64,000 nt of DNA from Nocardioides sp. (GCF_014360585.1 NZ_JACIXG010000006.1:1-64000), one strand, 5' to 3'. Positions 7,345 to 17,467 are shown, numbered from the stretch's first letter. A program made the numbers and translations. The notes: generated by a model not told the origin, from the sequence alone.

Positions 7345-8547
7345 ATGACGAACGTGAGCAGACGAAGACTGTTGGCCTCGGGCGGAGCGGCAGCTGCCGC
7401 CGGCGCGACCCTCCCGCTGTGGACGTGGTCGCCGAGCGCCTCGATCGCGGGCACGGGAGCGGGCCTCGACCCCGACCATGTCTGGGACGTCCGTGCCGAT
7501 CCGGTCATCGAGCGCCTCTACGGCGAGGGGATGGACAAGGTCGCCGAGGTCAACGAGATCCTCAAGGGCTGGACGACCAACGACCAGCCGCTTCCGGACG
7601 GTCTGCCGGGCTATCTGGTCGACTTCATCGAGGAGGCGCGCCAGCTCCCCGCCTGGGCCGACCAGGGGAAGCTGAAGCTGGCCGGCACGTTCAACGAGGA
7701 GAGGTACGGCTTCTTCCTCGCGCTGCTCTACACCCTCGGCAGCGGCCTGATCAGCTGCGCGATCAAGCGCGAGGCCTGGTCGGTCTACTACTCCTACGGC
7801 GGGTCCGACATGCGCGACCGGATCGCCAAGACCACCGTGCTCGGCTATGACGTGATGGACGCCCAGGGCTGGACCGCATCGGGCCGGCTCATGGTCAATT
7901 CGGTCAAGACCAGGATGGTCCACGCCGCGGTGCGTCACCTCCTGCCGCAGTCTCCCCACTGGACGAGCGTCGGCGCCGGCCAGAAGATCCCGATCAGCCA
8001 GGCCGACATCCTGGTGACCTTCCACAGCCTCGGCACCTGGGTGATGAAGAAGTTCACCGAGTGGAACATCGCGCCGAGCCAGGAGCTCGCCGACGCGTTC
8101 CTGCACGCCTGGAACGTCGACCTCCATCTTCTCGGCGTGCAGGAGCAGTACCTGCCGAAGGACTGGGCCGCGGCGTACGCGCAGTACGACCAGATGATGG
8201 GCCCGGCGACCGGCGGCACCCGGGAGGGCGTCGAGCTCGCCCAGGCGCTGCTCGACGCGGCGATCGGCGAGGGCAACCCGCTGCTGCGCCACGAGCTGGA
8301 GTCGCTGGGGCGGTACGTGATCGGGGACGCGTACGCCGACATGATCGGCTTCGACAAGGATCCGCTGCTCGCGCCCCTGTGGGCGACCACGGTGCCGCTG
8401 CTGGTGACCTCCTACCAGGGCACCGTCCCCAACATCCCGATCGTCTCCAACCTGCTCCCGGAGGCAGTGCACACCTTCATCAAGATCTACTTCTCGCCCG
8501 GGGACCCGGCGCCGATCACGTTGCCGTTGGGGAATCGGCCGCAGTAG
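7345..8547 (+). CDS. Tat-exported latex-clearing-protein-like oxygenase (DUF2236/Lcp family)
   Basis: The 400-residue protein has a twin-arginine signal (SRRRLLASGG, residues 5-14) with an Ala-rich h-region. The core matches latex-clearing proteins, b-type haem oxygenases that cleave polyisoprene extracellularly. Residues R159, K162 and T163 (in DRIAKTTVLGYD) and H193 (KTRMVHAAVRH) reproduce the spacing of the known active-site residues R164, K167, T168 and the axial haem ligand H198 of Streptomyces K30 Lcp. AAGGAG at 7333-7338 lies 6 nt before ATG 7345. The substrate could be rubber or another isoprenoid; the family also includes members of unknown substrate. Confidence 0.8.
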   Translation: MTNVSRRRLLASGGAAAAAGATLPLWTWSPSASIAGTGAGLDPDHVWDVRADPVIERLYGEGMDKVAEVNEILKGWTTNDQPLPDGLPGYLVDFIEEARQLPAWADQGKLKLAGTFNEERYGFFLALLYTLGSGLISCAIKREAWSVYYSYGGSDMRDRIAKTTVLGYDVMDAQGWTASGRLMVNSVKTRMVHAAVRHLLPQSPHWTSVGAGQKIPISQADILVTFHSLGTWVMKKFTEWNIAPSQELADAFLHAWNVDLHLLGVQEQYLPKDWAAAYAQYDQMMGPATGGTREGVELAQALLDAAIGEGNPLLRHELESLGRYVIGDAYADMIGFDKDPLLAPLWATTVPLLVTSYQGTVPNIPIVSNLLPEAVHTFIKIYFSPGDPAPITLPLGNRPQ

Positions 8548-8582
8548 CGGCCGAAGGCCGTGGGGCCGTCTAGGGTGTCGGC

Positions 8583-9641
8583 GTGGACGCCAGAGAACTC
8601 GCCGATGCCCTGCCCGACGGTGTCGTCGTCGCCGATGCGGCCGGCGCGGTCGTCCTGGTCTCCGCCCTGGCCGGGCGGATGCTCGGCGTGGACCCGGCCG
8701 CGAGCCTGGGGCGGCCGCTGGGCGACGTACTCACCCTGAGCAACACCGACGGGCAGACCTGGGCCGAGGCCAACCAGCCCTACGACACCTTGCGGACCGT
8801 CACCGGCACCCCCGAGCAGGCCTGGCTGCTGCCGGACGGCACCGAGGTGCTGGTCGTCTCGACGATCCGGCGTCCGTCCCTCGCCGCCCCGGTCGACCAG
8901 GTCGTGATCTCGCTGCGCTCGGGCAGGGGCCGCAAGCGCCTGGACCGCGAGCGGTCCGACCTGGTCGCCACCGTCGCCCATGAGCTGCGCTCGCCGCTGA
9001 CCGGGGTCAAGGGGTTCGTCCAGGCGCTCCTGAACCGGTGGGACAAGCTCAACGACGATCAGAAGAAGCTGATGCTCAGGACGGTCGCCTCCGACTCCGA
9101 CCGGCTCTCCAGGCTGATCGCCGAGCTCCTCGACGTCGCCCGGATCGACACCGGTCGGCTGCAGCTCTATCCACGCGCCAGCGACGCGTCCGTGCTGGTC
9201 ACCCGCGTGGTCGAGTCGGTGCGGTCGGCCACCTCGCGGCCGATCGAGCTCCATATCGCGGGCGGGCCCGACGGCGCGGCCGAGGACGAGCTGGAGATCC
9301 ACGCGGACCCGGACAAGTTCACCCAGGTGGTCACCAACCTCGTGGAGAACGCCGTACGCCACGGTGACGGTGTCGTCACCGTGAGCCTGGGTGCGTGGCC
9401 GGACGACCCCGCCCAGGTCCTGCTGGTCGTCGAGGACCAGGGCGAGGGCATCCCTGCCGAGCTGCACCAGCGCGTGTTCACGAAGTTCTGGAAGCACGGC
9501 GCCCGCGGCGGCTCCGGGCTGGGGCTCTACATCGTCGGCGGCCTCACCAAGGCCCACGGTGGCTCAGTCAGGATCGGCGACGCCGACGGTGGCGGTGCCT
9601 GCATCGAGGTCGCCTGGCCCAGGGAGCAGCCCGCCACCTGA
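8583..9641 (+). CDS. soluble PAS-type sensor histidine kinase (orphan)
   Basis: The 352-residue protein starts at GTG 8583. A PAS-like sensor region covers residues 1-110, followed by HisKA with the phospho-acceptor H133 in ATVAHELRSPLTGVKGF. The ATPase domain has the N-box NLVENAVRHG, G1 DQGEGIP, F-box FTKFWKHG and G2 GSGLGLYIVGG. No transmembrane helix is visible, so the signal is probably intracellular. No response regulator is adjacent, so the partner is unknown. It runs convergently into the iron-transport operon with a 27-nt gap. Confidence 0.9.
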   Translation: MDARELADALPDGVVVADAAGAVVLVSALAGRMLGVDPAASLGRPLGDVLTLSNTDGQTWAEANQPYDTLRTVTGTPEQAWLLPDGTEVLVVSTIRRPSLAAPVDQVVISLRSGRGRKRLDRERSDLVATVAHELRSPLTGVKGFVQALLNRWDKLNDDQKKLMLRTVASDSDRLSRLIAELLDVARIDTGRLQLYPRASDASVLVTRVVESVRSATSRPIELHIAGGPDGAAEDELEIHADPDKFTQVVTNLVENAVRHGDGVVTVSLGAWPDDPAQVLLVVEDQGEGIPAELHQRVFTKFWKHGARGGSGLGLYIVGGLTKAHGGSVRIGDADGGGACIEVAWPREQPAT

Positions 9642-9668
9642 GACCGCCGGCCCGGCGGGTCAGGCGGG

Positions 9669-11768
9669 TCAGGCGCGGGAGCGGGCCAGCAGGAAGATGA
9701 AGTACGGCGCGCCGATGAGCGCGACGACCAGACCGGCGGGGACCTGCGCGGGGCTGATCGCGGTGCGGCCGATGGTGTCGGCGACCACGAGGAGCAACGC
9801 CCCGACCAGGATGGCGACCGGGACGACCCGCGCGCTTCGTGCGCCGACGAGCGCCCGGGCGATGTGCGGGGCGACCAGGCCCACGAAGCCGACGACGCCG
9901 ACCGCGGAGACGGCCATCGCGGTGAGCACCGCGGCGGTCAGCAGGATCAGCAGCCGAGCCCGCTCCGAGGAGACCCCGACGAGCCGCGGCGTGTCCTCGT
10001 CGAGCGTGAGCAGGTCGAGCTCGCGGCGTACGAAGAAGGCGATCGGGATCGCGACAGCCAGGGCGACCGCGACCGGGATGACCTGCTCCCAGCTGCGACC
10101 GTAGGTCGAGCCGGAGAGCCAGGTGTAGATCCGCGGCGTGTCCCACGGGTTGGAGCGCACCAGCAGGAACGTGCTGAGGGAGACCGATCCGTACCAGACG
10201 CCGATGCCGATGAGGACCAGCCGGTCGGTGTCGATCCCATGCCGCCATGCCAGGCCGTAGACGAGGCCGAAGGCGACCAGCGCACCCACGGTCGCGGCGA
10301 TGAGCACGGACGTGGTCGAGGCGGCGGCGGAGGTGCCGCCGCTCCAGCCCGTCGACAGACCGGTCACCACGACGACCGCGCCCACGCCCGCGCCGCCGGT
10401 GATGCCGAGGATCCCGGGCTCGGCCAGCGGGTTGCGGCAGGTGGCCTGGACGAAGGAGCCGGCGAGCGCGAGGGCGCCACCGGCGAGGACGGCCGCGGCG
10501 ACACGTGGCGCCCGCTCGTCGAGGGCGAACTGGACCAGCGGGATGCCCCCGCCCTGCAGCCAGGCGATGATGTCGCCGGTGTAGAGCCACTGGTGGCCGG
10601 CGAGCAGGGCGACGACGATGGCGCCGAGGGTCAGGGCGAGCAGGAGGACGAGCACGACGAGGAACCGGACCCGGCTGCGGATCGTGACGGTGGCGCCGGG
10701 CGGCCGGCGGGTGGGGCCGGAGTCGCGTCCGCCGCGAGCCAGGAGCACCATCACGATGGCGCCGGCGATCGTCGTGGTCACCCCGGTCGGCACGGACATG
10801 GCCTCGTCCGCTCCGAGCGCGGCGCGGACGACGACGTCCGCCACGACGACGACGAGAGCGCCCACGAGACCTGCGGCCGGCAGCAGCACGGCATGCCGGT
10901 TCAGAGCCGGGACGAACCGGCCCAGCAGACGCACCAGGACCGGGGCACAGAGACCGACGAAGCCGATCGGCCCCGCCAGAGTGACCGCCGCCGAGGTGAG
11001 CAGCACCGCGAGGATCGTCCCGATCGCCCGGGTGGAGCGGACCGGCACCCCGAGGACCGAGGCGGCGTCGTCGCCCGCGGAGAGCAGGTCGAGCTGGCGC
11101 GCCAGCAGCAGGCCGGCGACCGTCGCGACGATCACCACCGGAGCCACCTGCCAGAACGCCTGCAGGCCGAGCTGGCTCAGTGATCCGCTGCCCCAGGCGA
11201 ACAGGCTCGTGGTCTCCTCCGAGTAGAGGATGAGCAGCGTGGACGTACCGGCCTGGAGGGCGAGCGCGACGGCGGACCCGGCCAGGATGAGACGGGTCGT
11301 GGACGTGCCCGCGCCGCCAGCGAGCGCGAGCACGATGGCCGCGGCCACCAGGCCGCCGAGGAACGCGGTGATGCCCGAGGCCCACAGCGGGACCGACAGA
11401 CCGAGCGCGGCGACCAGCGTCACCGCGAAGTAGGCCCCGCCCGTCACGGCCAGCGTGTCGGGGGAGGCCATCGCGTTGCGGGCGAGCGACTGCAGGAGCG
11501 CCCCGGCGACACCGAGGGCGAACCCGACCGCGATGCCCGCGGCGAGGCGCGGGATCCGCGAGCCGGTGATGATGTCCATCGTCGACGCGGTCGCGCCGTG
11601 GATCTGCTCACGCCCGAGCATCGCGTCGAGGAAGTCGGTGGGGCCGACCCCGGAGGTGCCCTGGGTGAGATGCCAACCGGCGGTCAGCAGCAGCCCGGCG
11701 AGCAGGCACAGGAGGACGACAGAGGCGCCTCCGGCACCCGCCCGCGGGGCGTTGGCGGCATCGGTCAC
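9669..11768 (-). CDS. fused double FecCD-type siderophore permease (FhuB-like)
   Basis: The 699-residue integral membrane protein consists of two FecCD/BtuC-type permease halves (about 1-345 and 355-699). Each half has around ten hydrophobic helices and a GFVGL-type cytoplasmic coupling segment (GPIGFVGLCAPVLVR; VGVVGFVGLVAPHIARA). The fusion resembles E. coli FhuB rather than separate FepD/FepG subunits. It moves a ferric siderophore across the membrane with the adjacent binding protein and ATPase. GTG at 11768 overlaps the stop of the binding-protein gene (GTGA), showing translational coupling. Confidence 0.92.
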   Translation of the reverse strand: MTDAANAPRAGAGGASVVLLCLLAGLLLTAGWHLTQGTSGVGPTDFLDAMLGREQIHGATASTMDIITGSRIPRLAAGIAVGFALGVAGALLQSLARNAMASPDTLAVTGGAYFAVTLVAALGLSVPLWASGITAFLGGLVAAAIVLALAGGAGTSTTRLILAGSAVALALQAGTSTLLILYSEETTSLFAWGSGSLSQLGLQAFWQVAPVVIVATVAGLLLARQLDLLSAGDDAASVLGVPVRSTRAIGTILAVLLTSAAVTLAGPIGFVGLCAPVLVRLLGRFVPALNRHAVLLPAAGLVGALVVVVADVVVRAALGADEAMSVPTGVTTTIAGAIVMVLLARGGRDSGPTRRPPGATVTIRSRVRFLVVLVLLLALTLGAIVVALLAGHQWLYTGDIIAWLQGGGIPLVQFALDERAPRVAAAVLAGGALALAGSFVQATCRNPLAEPGILGITGGAGVGAVVVVTGLSTGWSGGTSAAASTTSVLIAATVGALVAFGLVYGLAWRHGIDTDRLVLIGIGVWYGSVSLSTFLLVRSNPWDTPRIYTWLSGSTYGRSWEQVIPVAVALAVAIPIAFFVRRELDLLTLDEDTPRLVGVSSERARLLILLTAAVLTAMAVSAVGVVGFVGLVAPHIARALVGARSARVVPVAILVGALLLVVADTIGRTAISPAQVPAGLVVALIGAPYFIFLLARSRA

Positions 11769-12781
11769 TTGTCGAGAAGGTCCACGTACGCGTCCAGCAC
11801 CTGCTCGGCGGAGCGGGGACCCCCGAAGGTCCAGATGCCCGCGGGGAAGGCGTGGGTGCGGCCCTCGCTCACGGCGGGGATCGACTTCCAGACCTTGTTC
11901 TTGGCCAGCTCGGCGTTGACGTCACCGGCGGGGTCGACGGTGCCGGTGTGGAGGAAGGTGGCCTCGCCGAGCGTGGTCATGCCCTCGATGTCGGTCTGCC
12001 CGAGGCCGTACGCCGGGTCGACCTTGCCCGTCCAGGCGTTCTTCAGGCCGATCTCCTCGCCGAGCTCACCGATCAGCGAACCCTGGCCGAAGGGGCGGAT
12101 GGCGACGTTGGCGCCGTCGACCCAGCCGTCGTAGTAGACGAACTCGGTCCCAGCGGCACCAGCGTCGGCCACGGCCTTCTTCGACTCGGCGATCTTGTCC
12201 TCGAGCTCGCCGACGACCTTCTCTGCCTGCTCCTCACGGCCGGTCGCCTCGGCGATCATCTCGAAGGTGGTCACCATGTTGCCGACGGGGTCCTTGGCGT
12301 CGGCCCCCTTGGTGGCGAGCACCGGGACGTCGTACTCGGCGAGCTGCGCGAGGATCTCGTCCTCGGCGGTGTAGGCCTCGACGACGATCAGGTCGGGGTT
12401 GGTGCCGAAGAGCGTCTCCAGGTTCGGCTCGCCCCGGGTGCCGACCTCGGTGGCGCTCTCGGGGAGCTCCTCGGCGGAGTCCCAGGTGCGGAAGCCCTCG
12501 CCGTCGGCGACCGCGACCGGGTCGACGCACAGGGTGAGCAGATCCTCGGTCTGCTGCCACTCGAGCACCGCGACCCGCTCGGCGGGCTTGTCGAGCTCGA
12601 CCTTGTTGCCGAAGGCGTCGGTCAGGCTGACCGGCCCGCTGGAGGTCGCGACGTCCTCGCAGCCCGCAGAGGCCTTCTTCTCGGGCTCGCTGGACTCGGC
12701 AGCGGTGGTCGTCTGTCCGCACGCGGCGAACATCAGGGCACCTGCCGCCGTCAGGGCCGCAGTCGTCGTACGTCGAAACAT
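11765..12781 (-). CDS. iron-siderophore-binding lipoprotein
   Basis: The 338-residue protein has a signal peptide with a lipobox (LMFAAC, lipidated Cys about residue 21), then a TroA/FepB-like periplasmic-binding fold. The segments GNKVELDKPAERVAVLEW, NPDLIVVEAYTAEDEILAQL and GIWTFGGPRSAEQVLDAYVDLL are typical of ferric-siderophore receptors. It would sit on the outer face of the membrane and deliver ligand to the fused permease encoded next. It is the second gene of the three-gene operon. Confidence 0.92.
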   Translation of the reverse strand: MFRRTTTAALTAAGALMFAACGQTTTAAESSEPEKKASAGCEDVATSSGPVSLTDAFGNKVELDKPAERVAVLEWQQTEDLLTLCVDPVAVADGEGFRTWDSAEELPESATEVGTRGEPNLETLFGTNPDLIVVEAYTAEDEILAQLAEYDVPVLATKGADAKDPVGNMVTTFEMIAEATGREEQAEKVVGELEDKIAESKKAVADAGAAGTEFVYYDGWVDGANVAIRPFGQGSLIGELGEEIGLKNAWTGKVDPAYGLGQTDIEGMTTLGEATFLHTGTVDPAGDVNAELAKNKVWKSIPAVSEGRTHAFPAGIWTFGGPRSAEQVLDAYVDLLDK

Positions 12782-12808
12782 GGTCTTTCCTCTTCGTGTC
12801 CGCCGGCT

Positions 12809-13606
12809 TCAGAGCCGGGCGTGATGCCTGCCGCGTGGCTCGACCCGGACGCGCCCGGTCTCCGGATCGGAGGTCACCTCGATCGGGAGCCCGTACACCT
12901 CGGAGAGGTGTTCGGCGGTGAGCACGTCAGCGGGGTCGCCGACGGCGTGCACATCGCCGTGGTGCAGCAGTACGACCTGGTCCGCCACTGCGGCGGTCTG
13001 GTTCAGGTCGTGCAGGACGACGCCGATGGCGGTCCTGTGGTGGTCCGCGAGGTCGCGGACCAGGTCAAGGATCTCGACCTGATAGCGCAGGTCGAGATGG
13101 TTGGTGGGCTCGTCGAGGAGCAGCACGCCGGTGTCCTGGGCCAGGCAGCTGGCCAGCCACACCCGCTGCAGCTCGCCTCCGGAGAGCTGGTCGACCGAGC
13201 GGTCCGCCATCTTGGCGGTGCCGGTGAGCTCCATCGCGCGGTCGATGCTCGCCAGATCCTCCTCCGTCAGCGCGGCGAAGCGCCGCCGGTGGGGGTGACG
13301 CCCAAAGCCGACGACGTCGCGGACGGTCAGGCCGGAGGGGTGCGGTCGGGACTGGGAGAGCAGCGTGACCTTGCGCGCGAACGCCCTTGCGTTCAGCGGC
13401 GCGCTGTCGGCGCCCTCGATCTGGACCGACCCGGAGGTGACCCGGTGCAGCCGGGCCAGGGAGCGCAGCACGGTGGACTTTCCGGAGCCGTTCGGTCCGA
13501 TCAGCGCGGTGACCCGGCCCGACTCGAGACCGATCGAGACGCCATGGACCACCGTGGCACGGGCATAGCCGAGGACGAGGTCATGACCGGAAAGAGCGGG
13601 GGGCAT
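12809..13606 (-). CDS. siderophore ABC transporter ATP-binding protein (FepC-like)
   Basis: This 265-residue ATPase has Walker A GPNGSGKST, a Q-loop in KVTLLSQSRPHP, signature LSGGELQRVWLA and Walker B VLLLDEPTNHLD with the H-loop VVLHDLNQ. Its pattern is that of FepC/FecE importers. It is the first gene of the iron operon, and an iron box sits within a few bases of its ATG at 13606. It energises uptake through the fused FecCD permease. Confidence 0.94.
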   Translation of the reverse strand: MPPALSGHDLVLGYARATVVHGVSIGLESGRVTALIGPNGSGKSTVLRSLARLHRVTSGSVQIEGADSAPLNARAFARKVTLLSQSRPHPSGLTVRDVVGFGRHPHRRRFAALTEEDLASIDRAMELTGTAKMADRSVDQLSGGELQRVWLASCLAQDTGVLLLDEPTNHLDLRYQVEILDLVRDLADHHRTAIGVVLHDLNQTAAVADQVVLLHHGDVHAVGDPADVLTAEHLSEVYGLPIEVTSDPETGRVRVEPRGRHHARL

Positions 13607-13610
13607 GAGG

Positions 13611-13629
13611 TGAGGCTAGCCTAACTAAA
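13611..13629 (-). promoter_or_regulatory. IdeR/DtxR iron box controlling the siderophore uptake operon
   Basis: TGAGGCTAGCCTAACTAAA matches the DtxR/IdeR consensus TTAGGTTAGCCTAACCTAA at 15 of 19 positions, including the TAGCCTAAC core. It lies 5 bp upstream of the ATPase start codon. Iron-loaded IdeR would repress the operon. The site itself is seen in the sequence; regulation is inferred from the known regulon logic. Confidence 0.75.
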
Positions 13630-13729
13630 TCCGGTCTCGTCTAGAGGGGCCCGCCATTCGGTCGGCAAATTCCTGAACCGGCGACACCCTTCACCGGTAA
13701 CCGGTTCGCGTCCCGGGCCGCCGGATTCC

Positions 13730-13735
13730 TACACT
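13730..13735 (+). promoter_or_regulatory. candidate -10 box of pheST
   Basis: TACACT fits the actinobacterial -10 consensus, and no convincing -35 is seen. The predicted transcript start (about 13742) coincides with the first base of the 59-nt hairpin, so the mRNA would begin with the hairpin. Confidence 0.35.
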
Positions 13736-13742
13736 GTCGCCT

Positions 13743-13801
13743 AGTGATCGCGCAGGTAGGGTCGCCGGCGCGTAGCAGGCGGCCCTACCTGCGCGATCAC
13801 T
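13743..13801 (+). promoter_or_regulatory. 59-nt hairpin at the 5' end of the pheST leader
   Basis: A 24-bp stem pairs 13743-13766 with 13778-13801. The outer 19 pairs are perfect, then comes one G-T wobble, then four more pairs around an 11-nt loop. It ends 27 nt before the pheS ATG. There is no U-tail, so it is not an ordinary terminator. It could be a regulatory leader structure, an mRNA stabiliser or a short palindromic element. Confidence 0.65.
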
Positions 13802-13828
13802 TAACACTCGACGCGACGAAAGCCAGTG

Positions 13829-14950
13829 ATGTCCGGTCCCAACACCGACTATGACCCGGTAGAGGTCACCCCCTTGAAGGCTGAGGAGGTCGAGGCCGCG
13901 CGCGATGCTGCGCTGAAGGCCATCGACGCCGCGACCAGTCTCGAGGAGCTCAAGCAGACCCGGCTCGACCACGCAGGCGACCGTTCGCCGCTGGCCCTGG
14001 CCAACCGCGAGATCGGCGCGCTGCCGCCAGCGGCGCGCAAGGATGCCGGCCAGCGCGTCGGCAAGGCGCGTGGCGCCGTCAACCAGGCGCTCGCGGCACG
14101 GCAGAAGGTGCTCGAGGCCGAGCACGAGGCGCGGATGCTGGTCGAGGAGACCGTCGACGTGACGCTCCCGACCGACCGGGTCCCGGCTGGTGGGCGGCAC
14201 CCGCTCACCACCGGCGCCGAGTACATCGCCGACATCTTCGTGGCAATGGGCTGGGAGGTCGCCGAGGGTCCGCTCATCGAGGCCGAGTGGCTCAACTTCG
14301 ACGCCCTCAACCTGGGCCCCGACCACCCCGCCCGCACCATGCAGGACACCTTCTGGACCGAGCCGGCCGAGAACCACGTGGTTCTCCGGACCCACACCTC
14401 GCCCGTCCAGGCGCGGACGATGCTCACCCGCGAGGCGCCGATCTACGTGGTGTGCCCGGGACGGGTCTTCCGCACCGACGAGTACGACGCGACCCATTCG
14501 CCGATGTTCCACCAGGTCGAGGGTCTCGCCATCGACGAGGGCATCTCGATGGCGAACCTGAAGGGCACCCTGGACCACTTCGCCACCCAGATGTTCGGCG
14601 AGGGCATCGTGACCCGGTTCCGGCCGTCGTACTTCCCCTTCACCGAGCCGTCCGCCGAGGTCGACCTGACCTGCTTCGTCTGCCGTGGCGCCCAGGTCGT
14701 CGACGCCGGAGACGGCCAGATGATCACCTGCCGCACCTGCAAGGGCGAAGGCTGGATCGAGTGGGGCGGCTGCGGGATCGTGAACCCGCGCGTGCTGGTC
14801 GCCTGCGGCGTGGACCCCGAGAAGTACAGCGGCTTCGCGTTCGGGATGGGCATCGACCGCACCCTGATGTTCCGCACCGGCCTGTCCGACCTGCGCACCC
14901 TCTTCGAGGGTGACGTCCGGCTTACTACTGCTTTCGGGAGTGAACTGTGA
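13829..14950 (+). CDS. pheS: phenylalanyl-tRNA synthetase alpha subunit
   Basis: The 373-residue subunit carries the catalytic class II core of PheRS, which charges tRNA-Phe as an (alpha-beta)2 tetramer. An N-terminal coiled coil (about 1-95) is followed by motif 1, motif 2 ([20 protein letters not shown]), the [11 protein letters not shown] segment, a CxxC pair (CFVCRG...CRTCKG) and motif 3 ([15 protein letters not shown]). ATG 13829 is chosen; GTG 13826 is in frame just before it. Its stop overlaps the pheT GTG by 4 nt. Confidence 0.96.
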   Translation: MSGPNTDYDPVEVTPLKAEEVEAARDAALKAIDAATSLEELKQTRLDHAGDRSPLALANREIGALPPAARKDAGQRVGKARGAVNQALAARQKVLEAEHEARMLVEETVDVTLPTDRVPAGGRHPLTTGAEYIADIFVAMGWEVAEGPLIEAEWLNFDALNLGPDHPARTMQDTFWTEPAENHVVLRTHTSPVQARTMLTREAPIYVVCPGRVFRTDEYDATHSPMFHQVEGLAIDEGISMANLKGTLDHFATQMFGEGIVTRFRPSYFPFTEPSAEVDLTCFVCRGAQVVDAGDGQMITCRTCKGEGWIEWGGCGIVNPRVLVACGVDPEKYSGFAFGMGIDRTLMFRTGLSDLRTLFEGDVRLTTAFGSEL

Positions 14951-17442
14951 AGGCCCCCCTCTCCTGGATCAAGGAGTACGTCGACCTGCCCGCCGAGCTG
15001 GGCATCGAGGAGATCACCGACCGGCTGACCGCGCTCGGCCTCAAGCTGGAGGCGATCGAGACCTCGGGTGCCGGCATCGAGGGCCCGCTCGTGGTGGGCC
15101 AGGTGCTCACCCAGGAGCCCGAGCCGCAGAAGAACGGCAAGGTCATCAACTGGTGCACCGTCGACGTCGGTGACGCCAACGGCACCGGTGAGCCCCAGGG
15201 CATCGTCTGCGGCGCGCACAACTTCAAGCCCGGCGACAAGGTCGTGGTGATCCTGCCCGGCGGCGTGCTGCCCGGCAACTTCCAGATCTCGGCGCGCAAG
15301 ACCTACGGCCACATGTCGGCCGGGATGATCTGCTCCGCCCGCGAGCTCGGGCTGGGGGAGGAGGCCGACGGCATCATCGTGCTGCCGGCCGACGCTCCCG
15401 CGCCCGGGACCGACGCCCGTGAGGCGCTCGGGCTCGGCGAGGAGGTCATCGAGTTCGAGATCAACCCCGACCGGGCCTACGCGCTCTCGATGCGCGGCAT
15501 CGCGCGGGACGCGGCGCTCGGCTTCGACGTACCGTTCCACGACCCGGCGCAGCGAGACGTCCCGCTCGCCAACGCCGAGGGATACCCGGTGCGGATCGAC
15601 GACGAGGCGGGCTGCGACTACTTCGTCGCTCGCACGGTGACCGGGTTCGACCCGACGGCGCCGACGCCCGAGTTCATCAAGAAGCGCCTCGAGCAGGTCG
15701 GGGTGCGCTCGATCTCGCTGGGCGTGGATGTCACCAACTACGTGATGTTCGAGCTCGGCCATCCGATCCACGCCTACGACAAGGCCAAGCTGGCTGGTCC
15801 GATCGTGGTGCGCCGGGCGCATGAGGGCGAGAAGCTCACCACTCTCGACGACACCGTTCGTGAGCTCGACCCCGAGGACCTCGTCGTCTGCGACGACACC
15901 GGCCCGATCGGGATGGGCGGCGTGATGGGTGGCGCCTCCACCGAGATCAGCAAGACCACCACCGACGTGCTGATCGAGGTGGCTCACTGGGACCCGCGGT
16001 CGATGTTCCGCACGGGACGTCGCCACAAGCTCACCAGCGAGGCCGGCAAGCGCAACGAGCGCGGAGTCGACCCGCTGCTGCCGCCGATCGCCGCCGACCG
16101 GGTCGTGGAGCTGCTGGTGGAGCACGGCGGCGGCGTCGCTGAGCCCGGCGTCACCGAGGTCGGCCCGGGTGCCTCCTTGGAGACCCGTAAGCCGCCGACC
16201 ACGATCACGATCCCGATCTCGCTGCCGACGCGGATCATCGGCATCGAGCTCGACGACGAGACCGTGGTCAAGAGTCTCGAGTTGATCGGAGCCCGGGTGA
16301 AGGTCGAGGACGGCACGCTCACCGCGACCGTCCCCACCTATCGCCCCGACCTCAACGACCCCTACGACCTGGTCGAGGAGGTCGCCCGGATCGTCGGTTA
16401 CGACAAGGTTCCCTCGGTCCTGCCGCGCCGGGCGACCGGTGGCGGCCTGACCCGCGCCCAGCAGCTGCGCCGCCGGATCGGTCGGGCGCTGGCCGGTGCC
16501 GGGCTGGTCGAGGTCGTCGACTTCCCGTTCGTGGGTGAGGCCGACTTCGATCGTCTCGGGCTGTCCGCCGACGACGTCCTGCGGCGCACGGTGAAGCTGG
16601 CCAACCCGCTCAACAGCGAGGAGCCCGGCTACGCCACGACGCTTCTCCCAGGCCTGCTGAAGGTCGCTGCCCGCAACATCTCCCGAGGTCAGGACGGGGT
16701 CTCTCTCTTCGAGACCGCGACCGTCGCCTTCCCGGTCGACCAGGCGGCGCCGATCTACGGCGTCGACCGGCGGCCGTCCGCGGAGGAGATGGAGAAGCTC
16801 CTCGCTGCGATCCCGCGCCAGCCGCTGCACCTCGCCGTCGTGCTCGCCGGGGAGCGTACGCGGGGTGGCTGGTGGGGCGCCGCCGAGACCGCTTCATGGT
16901 CCGACGCCATCGACGTCGTACGTCGCCTGGGCGCCGAGCTCGGGGTCCCAGTCGAGGTCGCCTCGGCCTCGCGGGCGCCGTGGCACCCGGGTCGTTGTGC
17001 CGTCGTCTCCATCGACGGTGTCGAGTTCGGCCACGCCGGTGAGCTGCACCCCAACGTGTGCAAGGCGTTCGGGCTGCCCGCCCGCTCGGCCGCGGTCGAG
17101 ATCGACCTCGACCACCTGATCTCGAAGGTGCCCGCCACCGCTGCCGGTCCGGTCTTCTCGACCATGCCGGTCGCCAAGGAGGACGTCGCGCTCACCGTGT
17201 CCGTCGACGTCACCGTCGCTGCCGTCGAGGCGGCGCTGCGCGAGGGTGCCGGCGAGCTGCTGGAGACCGTCCGGCTCTTCGACGTCTACGAGGGTGACCA
17301 GGTCGGCGAGGGCAAGAAGTCGCTCGCCTTCGCGCTGCGCTTCCGCGCCCCCGACCGCACGCTGAAGGCCGAGGAGACCGCGGCCGCGCGTGAGGCGGCG
17401 GTCGCCAAGGCCGCCGAGCTGACCGGCGCCGTGCAGCGCTGA
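14947..17442 (+). CDS. pheT: phenylalanyl-tRNA synthetase beta subunit
   Basis: The 831-residue beta subunit starts at GTG 14947, overlapping pheS (GTGA). Domains in order are: N-terminal segment ([15 protein letters not shown]), EMAP-II-like tRNA-binding domain (about 40-150), B3/B4 editing domain (about 210-370), B5 (about 400-475), the catalytic-like core (about 490-720; [23 protein letters not shown]) and the C-terminal ferredoxin-like anticodon-binding domain (about 735-830). The length is typical. It forms the pheST operon, which ends at the terminator at 17468. Confidence 0.96.
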   Translation: MKAPLSWIKEYVDLPAELGIEEITDRLTALGLKLEAIETSGAGIEGPLVVGQVLTQEPEPQKNGKVINWCTVDVGDANGTGEPQGIVCGAHNFKPGDKVVVILPGGVLPGNFQISARKTYGHMSAGMICSARELGLGEEADGIIVLPADAPAPGTDAREALGLGEEVIEFEINPDRAYALSMRGIARDAALGFDVPFHDPAQRDVPLANAEGYPVRIDDEAGCDYFVARTVTGFDPTAPTPEFIKKRLEQVGVRSISLGVDVTNYVMFELGHPIHAYDKAKLAGPIVVRRAHEGEKLTTLDDTVRELDPEDLVVCDDTGPIGMGGVMGGASTEISKTTTDVLIEVAHWDPRSMFRTGRRHKLTSEAGKRNERGVDPLLPPIAADRVVELLVEHGGGVAEPGVTEVGPGASLETRKPPTTITIPISLPTRIIGIELDDETVVKSLELIGARVKVEDGTLTATVPTYRPDLNDPYDLVEEVARIVGYDKVPSVLPRRATGGGLTRAQQLRRRIGRALAGAGLVEVVDFPFVGEADFDRLGLSADDVLRRTVKLANPLNSEEPGYATTLLPGLLKVAARNISRGQDGVSLFETATVAFPVDQAAPIYGVDRRPSAEEMEKLLAAIPRQPLHLAVVLAGERTRGGWWGAAETASWSDAIDVVRRLGAELGVPVEVASASRAPWHPGRCAVVSIDGVEFGHAGELHPNVCKAFGLPARSAAVEIDLDHLISKVPATAAGPVFSTMPVAKEDVALTVSVDVTVAAVEAALREGAGELLETVRLFDVYEGDQVGEGKKSLAFALRFRAPDRTLKAEETAAAREAAVAKAAELTGAVQR

Positions 17443-17467
17443 GCGCGCTGTCTGCGGCCTAGTCATG

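Noticed and set aside
13743..13801. T-box or ordinary terminator in front of pheST
   Set aside because: No T-box sequence (TGGNACCGCG-like) or specifier loop is visible, and there is no U-tail; the element starts at the predicted transcript start.
14443..16830. Long minus-strand open frame opposite pheST
   Set aside because: It is a shadow of pheS and pheT, whose domains are complete and collinear; no domain is visible in the antisense translation.
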